Under the pieces are notes generated by a model, which was not told where the DNA came from, did not search any database, and saw only the letters and a program-made list of their open reading frames with translations. From the NCBI RefSeq assembly GCF_019375475.1, contig NZ_JAHXGQ010000016.1, positions 1 to 64,000 on the forward strand: DNA of 64,000 nt. Reading direction: 5' to 3'. Source of the DNA: Saccharothrix obliqua (lineage in GTDB: Bacteria > Actinomycetota > Actinomycetes > Mycobacteriales > Pseudonocardiaceae). The position numbers and the translations under genes are program-made. Below are positions 32,983 to 39,856 of this stretch, one piece after another. Numbering within the stretch: position 1 is the stretch's first letter; each line of letters starts with the position of its first letter.

Positions 32983-34182
32983 TCACCCCGACGCCGCGAG
33001 GTCCGCCGGGGTCAGCGGCTCGTCCAGCAGCACCCGGTAGCGGTCGGCCGCGGACTGGTCGTCCGGCCGGGCGTCGAGCCACGCCCGCACCCGGCGCGCG
33101 CCTTCGACGTAGGTGGTCGTGTAGGCACGCCACAGGGGATCGGTGAGGAACCGGACCGCGTGACGCGCGCGCTGCTCGTCCACCAGCATCCACCGCCGCA
33201 GGTAGGCGACGACGTCGTCCGGGTCCGCGCCGCGGTCGTGCAGCATGATCGCCGCGTCCTGGCGTGCCGCCATGAGCGGCATCGTCCGGCGCAGCAGGAG
33301 TTCGGACAGCTCGCCGTCCAGCACCAGTCCCAGTTCCGCCAGCACGTCCTGCGTCCACCGTCCCCAGCCGGCGCCGAGCAGGGCGGGCAACGCCGTCTCC
33401 GCGATGCCCTCGGCCATCAGGCACCGGGGTGTGTTCACCAGGGCGATGGCGTGCTCCGCCTCGCCCCGTTCGCGCACCAGCCGGAGTTCCTTGCGGCAGT
33501 GCTCGGCGTGGTGGCCGGGGTACGCCTCGTGCGTGACCAGCAGCGGCAGTGCGGCCATCCGGTGCCGCACCTCGGCGTTGAGCGTGATCGTCGACCGGTA
33601 GCCGCCGTGGTAGCGGTTGAACGCGTTCCACGGCCGGTCGGTGACGGCTTCGTACGCGACCTCCTCGTCCGCCGGCAGGTCGAACAGCTCGTGGGCGCGG
33701 ACGCGCAGCCGGTCGGACACCGCGCGGGCGGCGGGCACGAGCCGCCCGGCGGGCACCCGGTCGTGCTCCTGGAACCGGGTGACGCGGTCCGCCAGCGGCC
33801 CGGGTCCGGGCAGCAGTTCGGCGATCTCGTCGTGGAGTGCCGCGTACTCCTCGACGTCGGTCGGGCGGATCTCCACGCCGAAGTACGCGTGGATCTCGGC
33901 CAGGAACGGCGTCTCCACGCCCGCGAGCCGGTCCCCGACGCAGGCCAGCGCGCCGAGTTGGCCGTCCAGGAACCGCCGACGTCGTGGTGGCAGGCCGCTG
34001 GAGGCGAGATCGGCGCGCAACGCCCGCGCGTGGGCGGCCAGGGCGGCGGGCTCGGCGGGCGGCTCGTCGTCGACCTCGTGGGACAGGTCCGGGTCGCCGA
34101 ACCAGCAGTCCACGAGACCGGGGGCCAGCCGGCCGAGCCGCAGCCCGAGCAGCAGGTACTCCCGCACCACGGGTTCGTCCAC
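32983..34182 (-). CDS. DUF885 family metallohydrolase-like protein
   Basis: A 399-residue protein with the DUF885 hallmark HEAYPGHH at about residues 218-225, which contains an HExxxHH-like zinc-binding pattern, and a downstream acidic MAEGIAETA segment that may supply the third ligand. It has no signal peptide, so it acts in the cytoplasm. The family is related to peptidases, with few members characterised. GTG 34182 has GGGAGGCG upstream. In this cluster it might hydrolyse an amide or peptide intermediate; this is speculation. It shares a 41-bp divergent promoter with the N-methyltransferase at 34224. Confidence 0.75.
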   Translation of the reverse strand: MDEPVVREYLLLGLRLGRLAPGLVDCWFGDPDLSHEVDDEPPAEPAALAAHARALRADLASSGLPPRRRRFLDGQLGALACVGDRLAGVETPFLAEIHAYFGVEIRPTDVEEYAALHDEIAELLPGPGPLADRVTRFQEHDRVPAGRLVPAARAVSDRLRVRAHELFDLPADEEVAYEAVTDRPWNAFNRYHGGYRSTITLNAEVRHRMAALPLLVTHEAYPGHHAEHCRKELRLVRERGEAEHAIALVNTPRCLMAEGIAETALPALLGAGWGRWTQDVLAELGLVLDGELSELLLRRTMPLMAARQDAAIMLHDRGADPDDVVAYLRRWMLVDEQRARHAVRFLTDPLWRAYTTTYVEGARRVRAWLDARPDDQSAADRYRVLLDEPLTPADLAASG

Positions 34183-34195
34183 GACGCCTCCCAGA

Positions 34196-34220
34196 TTTGC
34201 TATTCAATAGTAAAGTAGCC
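34196..34220. promoter_or_regulatory. Compact divergent promoter GCTATT...TAGC
   Basis: GCTATT (34199-34204) and AGTAGC (34214-34219) flank a TCAATAGTAA core, giving a partial inverted repeat that fills most of the 41-bp gap between two divergent starts. The right-hand gene begins five bases after it with no room for a ribosome site. Confidence 0.6.
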
Positions 34221-34223
34221 GGG

Positions 34224-34937
34224 GTGGGCTACGGGAGGAAGCACGCCGAGTTGTACGACGCGGTGTTCACCAGCCGCGGCAAGGACTGGTCCGCCGAGGC
34301 CGCCACCGTCGCCGGAATCGCGCTGGCCCGCCGGCCCGGCGCGCAGTCGCTGCTGGACGTCGCGTGCGGCACCGGCGCGCACCTCGCCGCGTTCGCCGGG
34401 CACTTCGCGCACGTCGAGGGCGTCGAACCCGCCGCAGCCATGCGGGAGATCGCCGAGCGCCGGGTCCCCGGGCTGGTGGTGCACCCGCACGACATGCGGG
34501 AGATCGCCGTCGACCGGGAGTTCGACGTCGTCACCTGCCTCTTCTACGCCATCACCTACATGCCGACACCGGCCGACCTGACGGCCGCCGTGGCGGCGAT
34601 GGCGCGGTGCCTCGCGCCCGGCGGTGTGCTGGTGATCGAGCCGTGGTGGACGCCCGACCGGTTCATCGACGGGTACGTGGGCGGTCACCTGGTCGAGGAG
34701 CGCGACCGCGTGGTCTCCCGCGTCACGCACTCGGTGCGCGAGGGCGACCGCGTGCGGATGACCATCGACTTCACCATCGCCGACCACACCGGCGTCGACG
34801 CGTTCCGCGAGACCGAGGTGGTCTCGCTGTTCGGCCCGGACGACTACCGGCGGGCGTTCGAGCACGCGGGCCTGGTCGGCGAACACCTGCCCGGCTGGGC
34901 CGCGGGCACCGGTCTGCACGTGGCGCGACGGGCATGA
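34224..34937 (+). CDS. NDP-hexosamine N-methyltransferase (DesVI/SpnS family), copy 2
   Basis: A 237-residue paralogue of the gene at 29786: YGRKHAELYDAVFTSRGKDW, LLDVACGTGAHLAAF, HPHDMREIAVDREFDVVTCL, VIEPWWTPDRF and a VSLFGPDDYRRAFEHAGL end. GTG 34224 follows the AT-rich promoter element by about five bases and has no Shine-Dalgarno sequence, so the mRNA is probably leaderless. It is followed after nine bases by the second solute-binding-like gene, behind GAGGAGGAG. Confidence 0.88.
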   Translation: MGYGRKHAELYDAVFTSRGKDWSAEAATVAGIALARRPGAQSLLDVACGTGAHLAAFAGHFAHVEGVEPAAAMREIAERRVPGLVVHPHDMREIAVDREFDVVTCLFYAITYMPTPADLTAAVAAMARCLAPGGVLVIEPWWTPDRFIDGYVGGHLVEERDRVVSRVTHSVREGDRVRMTIDFTIADHTGVDAFRETEVVSLFGPDDYRRAFEHAGLVGEHLPGWAAGTGLHVARRA

Positions 34938-34946
34938 GGAGGAGCT

Positions 34947-36386
34947 GTGAGCACGACCGCCGCACCCGGGGACACCCGGACGCTGACGTTCCTCGGCCCC
35001 GGCGACCCCGACCACCTCGACCCGCACAGCGGCCACCACGTGCGGCCCGGCCAGCTCCTGCGGGTGGTGTCCCGGCAGCTGTTCGCGGTGCCCGCCGTGG
35101 TCGACGTGGCGGAGCCGGACCAGGTGTTCGTGCCGGTGCCCGACGTGGCGGAGGCCGTGCCGACCCAGGACAACGGCGGCCTGAGCGCGGACCTGCTGAC
35201 GTGCGTGGTGCGGCTGCGCCCCGGCGTGCGCTGGGACACCGAGCCGCCGCGTGAGGTCACCGCGCACGACTTCGCCCGCGGCCTGGCCCGGATGGCGGAC
35301 CCGGCGTACGCGGGGGACGTGGGGCGCTTTTACACCGACGTCGTGCGGGAGGTCCGCGTGGTCGACGACCGGACGCTGGTGTTCCACCTCCACCGGCCCG
35401 CGAACGACCTGGTGAACGTGCTGGCCACCGGGTACGCCACCGCCCTGCCCGAGCCGCACGAGGGTGAGCGCGCCAACGGCCCGTTCCGGGTGGCCTCCCG
35501 GACCGCCGACGAACTGGTGCTGACCCGCAACCCGGTGTGGGACCCGGCGACCGACCCCGTGCGCCGGGCCGAGGTGGACCGGGTCGTCGTGCGTCGCCAC
35601 GGGCCGCCCGCCGACCCCGCGTGGCAGTTCGGCGTCGTGACGTGGTCCGGCACGGCCGACCGGACCTGCCCCGGCTACACCCTCAACCCGTACCTGGCGT
35701 TGAACCTCCGCCCCGGGCCACTGGCCGACCCGCGCGTCCGGCGGGCGATCGGTTACGCCGTGGACAAGGTGGCGGTGCGCGACATCTTCGCCGCGTTGCC
35801 GGGCGTGACGGCCGTGCCCGCGCACTCCGTGGTGCCGCCGGGTTCGGTGGGCTACTCGAAGTACGACCCGTACCCGACGCCCGGCGATCGCGGCGACCCC
35901 GCGAAGTCCCGTGCGCTGCTGGGCGAAGCGGGATACCCGGACGGCCTGCGGCTGGTGATGCGCGTGCGCGACACACCACTGCACCGCTCGGTGTTCGACG
36001 CGGTCGCGGCGGGCCTGGCGCGAGCGGGGCTGTCACTCGTGGCCGAACACGTGCCCACCGCTCGCTTCTACGCCGACCTGACGCCCGAGGGTGACTGGGA
36101 CCTGGCCGCGCCCGGTTGGACGCCCGACTGGCACGGCAACAACAACCGGGCGGTGATGGCACAGGTCCTGCGCGGCGCGGGCAACTACGGCGGTTACCGG
36201 AACCCCCGGCTGGACGCGTTGGTGGAACGCGCCCTCGGCGCGGTGAGCCTGCCCCGGGCCGCGCTGCTGTGGCACCAGGCGAACATCATGGCGATGACCG
36301 ACCTGCCGGTGATCCCGCTGGTCGCCTTCGCGTGCCGCTGCTGCGCGGCCCGTACCGGCGCGGCGGGCCGCCTGCCGGTCAGGTGA
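34947..36386 (+). CDS. Second signal-less family 5 solute-binding-like protein
   Basis: A 479-residue paralogue of the 573-residue protein at 20416; shared blocks include VVRLRPGVRWDTEPPREVTA, TLNPYLALNLRPGPLADP, YPTPGDRGDPAKSRALLGEA and NYGGYRNPRLDALVERALGA. It starts MSTTAAPGDTRTLTFLGPGD with no signal peptide or lipobox. It is about 95 residues shorter than its paralogue through internal losses and a changed end (AFACRCCAARTGAAG), so it may have diverged in function or be decaying at the 3' end. It is co-transcribed with the N-methyltransferase. Confidence 0.82.
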   Translation: MSTTAAPGDTRTLTFLGPGDPDHLDPHSGHHVRPGQLLRVVSRQLFAVPAVVDVAEPDQVFVPVPDVAEAVPTQDNGGLSADLLTCVVRLRPGVRWDTEPPREVTAHDFARGLARMADPAYAGDVGRFYTDVVREVRVVDDRTLVFHLHRPANDLVNVLATGYATALPEPHEGERANGPFRVASRTADELVLTRNPVWDPATDPVRRAEVDRVVVRRHGPPADPAWQFGVVTWSGTADRTCPGYTLNPYLALNLRPGPLADPRVRRAIGYAVDKVAVRDIFAALPGVTAVPAHSVVPPGSVGYSKYDPYPTPGDRGDPAKSRALLGEAGYPDGLRLVMRVRDTPLHRSVFDAVAAGLARAGLSLVAEHVPTARFYADLTPEGDWDLAAPGWTPDWHGNNNRAVMAQVLRGAGNYGGYRNPRLDALVERALGAVSLPRAALLWHQANIMAMTDLPVIPLVAFACRCCAARTGAAGRLPVR

Positions 36387-36930
36387 AGTCCACGTCCTTC
36401 GCCGCCACCGCGCCCGCCGTGCGGCCCGGCGCCTTCTGGTACTGCCAGTAGAGGTTGGTGTGCGCGATCACCTGGGCGGCCGGCGGCATGCCCCACGCGC
36501 TGCGGTCGTCCGTGGTGTGCGCGTCGGCGACCAGCGTCGCGTCGTAGCCGCGCGTGAACGCGCCGTGCAGCGTCGAGCGGATGCACGCGTCGGTCTGCGC
36601 ACCGGCCACCACCAGCCGCCCGACGCCCAGTCCGGACAGGACGGACTCCAGGGTGGTGTCCTCGAACGAGTCGCCGTACAGCTTGTGCACCACGGCCTCG
36701 CCCTCGGCCGGCACCAGCTCCGGCACGATCCGCCACCCGTCACTGCCCTCCGGCATGTCCTCGTCGGAGTGCTGGACCCACACCACCGGCACCCGCTCCC
36801 GCCGCGCGCGGTCCACCAGGCCGGCGACGGCACCCACCACCGCGTCCCGCTCGTGCGCCTCGGCCACGACGTCGTTCTGCACGTCGATCACGAGGAGTGC
36901 CGTGTTCGGCCGGTTCGCCAAGGTGGTCAT
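36379..36930 (-). CDS. Isochorismatase-like cysteine hydrolase
   Basis: A 183-residue protein with the family aspartate in ALLVIDVQNDV and the catalytic cysteine in VVAGAQTDACIRSTLHGAF. The lysine lies near VVHKLYGDSF. The family hydrolyses isochorismate, nicotinamide or other amide/vinyl-ether substrates; this one is closest to generic cysteine hydrolases. ATG 36930 has GGGAG upstream. Its end overlaps the convergent solute-binding-like gene by 8 bp. It may mark the right border of the cluster. Confidence 0.82.
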   Translation of the reverse strand: MTTLANRPNTALLVIDVQNDVVAEAHERDAVVGAVAGLVDRARRERVPVVWVQHSDEDMPEGSDGWRIVPELVPAEGEAVVHKLYGDSFEDTTLESVLSGLGVGRLVVAGAQTDACIRSTLHGAFTRGYDATLVADAHTTDDRSAWGMPPAAQVIAHTNLYWQYQKAPGRTAGAVAAKDVDFT

Positions 36931-36954
36931 CAATTCTCCCGTCGACTGACCCGT

Positions 36955-37161
36955 GTGGACACGACCGTAACCGCACCCACCGACAATCCGGGGTGGGTCG
37001 AACAGCCGGCGGCGATGAGGGACGCACCGGTCCGCCAGTGGTCGAGCACCGCCGCGGAGGGGTTGGACGCGTTCGCGACGGCCGTGTCCGACACCGCCAC
37101 CGCCTACCGCGAGCAGGAGGCGCGCAACAGCGCCGACTTCACCCGGGCGTACCAGGTCTGA
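36955..37161 (+). CDS. Short EspC/type VII target-like protein, possibly truncated
   Basis: A 68-residue product from GTG 36955 whose end, GLDAFATAVSDTATAYREQE followed by ARNSADFTRAY, resembles the C-terminal helix of actinobacterial EspC/DUF2580 type VII secretion-associated proteins. These are usually near 100 residues and begin with another helix that is missing here, and no ribosome site is obvious. It may be a remnant. Confidence 0.4.
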   Translation: MDTTVTAPTDNPGWVEQPAAMRDAPVRQWSSTAAEGLDAFATAVSDTATAYREQEARNSADFTRAYQV

Positions 37162-37219
37162 CGTGGACGTCGCGGGATTCCTGGCAGGCCGCGACCACGG
37201 CGGCGGCGGGCCGACGGCG

Positions 37220-38767
37220 TCAGATGTCGCGGAACGAGCTGATCTCCGCGCCGATCAGGTTGAGCCGCTCGGCGAGTTGCTCGTAGCCGCGGTTGATCAC
37301 GTACACGTTGCGCAGCACCGACGTGCCCTTCGCGGCGAGCATGGCCAGCAGCACCACCACGGCCGGGCGCAGCGCGGGCGGGCAGATGACCTCCGCGCCG
37401 GACCACCGGGTGGGTCCCTCGACGTACACCCGGTGCGGGTCCAGGAGGGTGACCTTCGCACCGAGCTTGGTCAGCTCGGTCAAGTAGAGCGCGCGGTTCT
37501 CGTACACCCAGTCGTGGATCAGCGTGGAGCCCTGCGCGGTGGCGGCGATGAGCGCGAAGAACGGCAGGTTGTCGATGTTCAGACCGGGGAACGGCATCGG
37601 GTGGATCTTGTCGATCGGCGCGCGCAGCTGCGACGGCCGCACCGTCACGTCCACCAGCCGGGTGCGCCCGTTCGCGGCGGCGTACTCGGGGGAGCGGTCG
37701 TGGTCCAGGCCCATCTCCTCCAGCAGCGCCAGCTCGATCTCCATGAACTCGATCGGCACGCGCCGCACGGTCAGCTCCGACGACGTGACGATCGCCGCCG
37801 AGATCAGGCTCATCGCCTCGATCGGGTCCTCGGACGGCGCGTAGTCGATGTCCCGGTCGATCTCGCCGACGCCGTGCACGGTGAGCGTGGTGGTGCCGAC
37901 GCCCTCGATCCGCACGCCCAGCGCATCGAGGAAGAAGCACAGGTCCTGCACCATGTAGTTGGGGCTGGCGTTGCGGATGACCGTGACGCCGTCCCGCCGC
38001 GCGGCGGCCATCAGGGCGTTCTCGGTCACGGTGTCGCCGCGCTCGGTGAGCACGATGGGCCGGGTCGGGGTCACGCCGCGGTCGACCTCCACGCGGTACC
38101 GCCCGGCGGACGCCTTCACCTCCAACCCGAACGGCCGCAGCGCCACCATGTGCGGCTCGACCGTGCGGGTGCCCAGCGCGCAGCCGCCGGCGTAGGGCAG
38201 CTCGAAGGTGTCCTCGTGGTGCAGCAGGGGGCCGAGCAGCATGATGATGCTGCGGGTGCGGCGGGCGGCTTCGTCGTCGATGCCCGCCAGGTCCAGCCGC
38301 CGGGGCGGGATGATCTCCAGGTCGTTGTCGTCGTTGAGCCACCGGACGCGGACGCCGATGCTGGTCAGCACCTCCAGGATGCGGTTGACCTCCTCGATCC
38401 GCGCCACCTTGCGCAGGGTGGTGCGACCGGCGTTGAGCAGGGCGGCGCAGAGCAGCGCCACACCGGCGTTCTTGCTGGTCTTGACCGTGATCTCGCCGGA
38501 CAGCGTGCACCCGCCGATGACCCGCAGGTGCATGGGCGCGGGGTGGCCGATGGACACGATGCCGGAGTCGAGCGCCTCGCTGATGCGGGAGAGCATCTCC
38601 ATGCTCAGGTTCTGGTTGCCGTGCTCGATCCGGTTGATCGCGCTCTGGCTCGTGGACAGGGCGGCGGCGAGCTGCGCCTGCGTCCAGCCCCGGTGCCGGC
38701 GGGAGTCGCGGATGAGCGCGCCGATACGGGACAGGTACGGCTTTCCGGTGGCAAGATCATCAATCAC
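37220..38767 (-). CDS. MurA-like enolpyruvyl transferase fused to an N-terminal HTH (XRE) domain
   Basis: A 515-residue fusion. Residues 14-68 form an XRE-type HTH (IGALIRDSRRHRGWTQAQLA, STSQSAINRIEHG). Residues about 80-515 match UDP-GlcNAc 1-carboxyvinyltransferase, keeping the Lys-Asn pair (KTSKN, 99-100) and the catalytic cysteine in PYAGGCALGTR (about 196). It should therefore be able to transfer enolpyruvate in peptidoglycan precursor synthesis while binding DNA. GTG 38767. A perfect palindrome TCACATGTGA lies 15 bp upstream and could be its own operator. This HTH-MurA layout occurs in some actinobacteria alongside a normal MurA. Confidence 0.9.
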   Translation of the reverse strand: MIDDLATGKPYLSRIGALIRDSRRHRGWTQAQLAAALSTSQSAINRIEHGNQNLSMEMLSRISEALDSGIVSIGHPAPMHLRVIGGCTLSGEITVKTSKNAGVALLCAALLNAGRTTLRKVARIEEVNRILEVLTSIGVRVRWLNDDNDLEIIPPRRLDLAGIDDEAARRTRSIIMLLGPLLHHEDTFELPYAGGCALGTRTVEPHMVALRPFGLEVKASAGRYRVEVDRGVTPTRPIVLTERGDTVTENALMAAARRDGVTVIRNASPNYMVQDLCFFLDALGVRIEGVGTTTLTVHGVGEIDRDIDYAPSEDPIEAMSLISAAIVTSSELTVRRVPIEFMEIELALLEEMGLDHDRSPEYAAANGRTRLVDVTVRPSQLRAPIDKIHPMPFPGLNIDNLPFFALIAATAQGSTLIHDWVYENRALYLTELTKLGAKVTLLDPHRVYVEGPTRWSGAEVICPPALRPAVVVLLAMLAAKGTSVLRNVYVINRGYEQLAERLNLIGAEISSFRDI

Positions 38768-38781
38768 CGCACGACCTTATC

Positions 38782-38791
38782 TCACATGTGA
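38782..38791. promoter_or_regulatory. Palindrome TCACATGTGA before the HTH-MurA gene
   Basis: A perfect 10-bp palindrome starts 15 bp upstream of the GTG at 38767, next to GATAAG, a possible -10 on the minus strand. The location fits a site for the fused HTH domain to control its own expression. Confidence 0.5.
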
Positions 38792-39025
38792 CGTAGCGGC
38801 GCGCACGGGACCAGGTGTGCTCCCTCGCGGGGGTGGGATTGACACCATGGGGCGGGTTCAACCTCTTTCGGCTTCACATCCACCGATGGAGTGACGCGGC
38901 GACCTCGGCGTGCCGATGTCCTCGCCGCGCGGGTCGAGGTGCCCCGGGCTGCTGAAATCGCGACGGTCCGCGGCGTGCGTCCGGCAGACTGCCCTGCATC
39001 GTCGACGGCTGGGACAGGGGGACCC

Positions 39026-39442
39026 GTGGGGGTCAGGCGCATCGTGCTCGGTGTGGTGCTGGGTCTCGTGCTGGCGGGCTGCGGCGAAGGGGCGCGCACG
39101 AACGCCGAACTCTCCGCCGCGGTGCGCGACCACATCGCGGCCAACCCCGTTGGCGAGCGGCCGTTCGCGGACTTCACGGACTGGGAGTGGGACCGGCTGT
39201 ACCTGTTCGACCTGACCGAGGTGGACGGCGACCGGATCGACGAGATCACCGGGTCGTCGGTCTCGCCGGGGTGGGTGAGCGGCGGGGGGTTGTTCGTGTA
39301 CTTCAAGGACGACGAGGTGGTGCGGAGCGAGGTCGTGGACCACGGCGGGTACTGCTCGGGCATCTACACGCGTGCGGCCGTCGTGTCCTCGCAGTTCTCG
39401 TGCTGGCTGCGCGATCCGGCCTTCGCCCGCTTCGAGCGGTAG
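39026..39442 (+). CDS. Small putative lipoprotein
   Basis: A 138-residue protein with a short signal sequence VRRIVLGVVLGLVLAGCGE; LAGC is a lipobox, with the acylated Cys near residue 17. The mature part is acidic, with FTDWEWDRLYLFDLTEVDGD and two further cysteines (GGYCSG, FSCWL) that could pair. No family is recognised. GTG 39026 has CAGGGGG upstream; longer upstream reading lacks a ribosome site. Confidence 0.7.
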   Translation: MGVRRIVLGVVLGLVLAGCGEGARTNAELSAAVRDHIAANPVGERPFADFTDWEWDRLYLFDLTEVDGDRIDEITGSSVSPGWVSGGGLFVYFKDDEVVRSEVVDHGGYCSGIYTRAAVVSSQFSCWLRDPAFARFER

Positions 39443-39474
39443 GGCTGTCGTTGATGATCGGAGGTGGATGAGCG

Positions 39475-39753
39475 GTGGACCCGATGTGGTACCGGCCCTT
39501 GTTGGACGGCCTGTTGGCGGATTCCCCGCTGACCGATCCCGCCGTGCTCCAGGACGTGCGGGATTTCTTGGTGGCGGGGGAGTACGCGCTTGCCTTCGAC
39601 ACCATGTGCTCCTGGATCCACGAGGACGATCTGCACATCGACGCCGCCTACTACGACCGGCTGCTGGAGATGTCGGAGGAGATGGGCTCGGAGGAACTCG
39701 TGGCGGCTATCCGCGAGCTGGTGTCCGGCCGGCCCGCCGGCTCCGGGGAGTAG
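39475..39753 (+). CDS. MafI-like small protein (possible immunity protein)
   Basis: A 92-residue acidic helical protein. The pattern [20 protein letters not shown], then ICSWIHEDD-like acidic segment (here MCSWIHEDD) and [20 protein letters not shown], resembles MafI-type immunity proteins, which are short all-helical partners of polymorphic toxins. No toxin gene is adjacent. GTG 39475 has GGAGG upstream. It precedes the nSTAND NTPase by about 100 bp. Confidence 0.5.
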   Translation: MDPMWYRPLLDGLLADSPLTDPAVLQDVRDFLVAGEYALAFDTMCSWIHEDDLHIDAAYYDRLLEMSEEMGSEELVAAIRELVSGRPAGSGE

Positions 39754-39856
39754 GCGGTGGGCGGCGGGGCGGGCACAATCCCGCGCAGAGGCCGGGTGTG
39801 CGGGGGCGCACGGGTCGGCCATCGCTGGACCACTCGACTCAAAGGGGAGACGGGCT

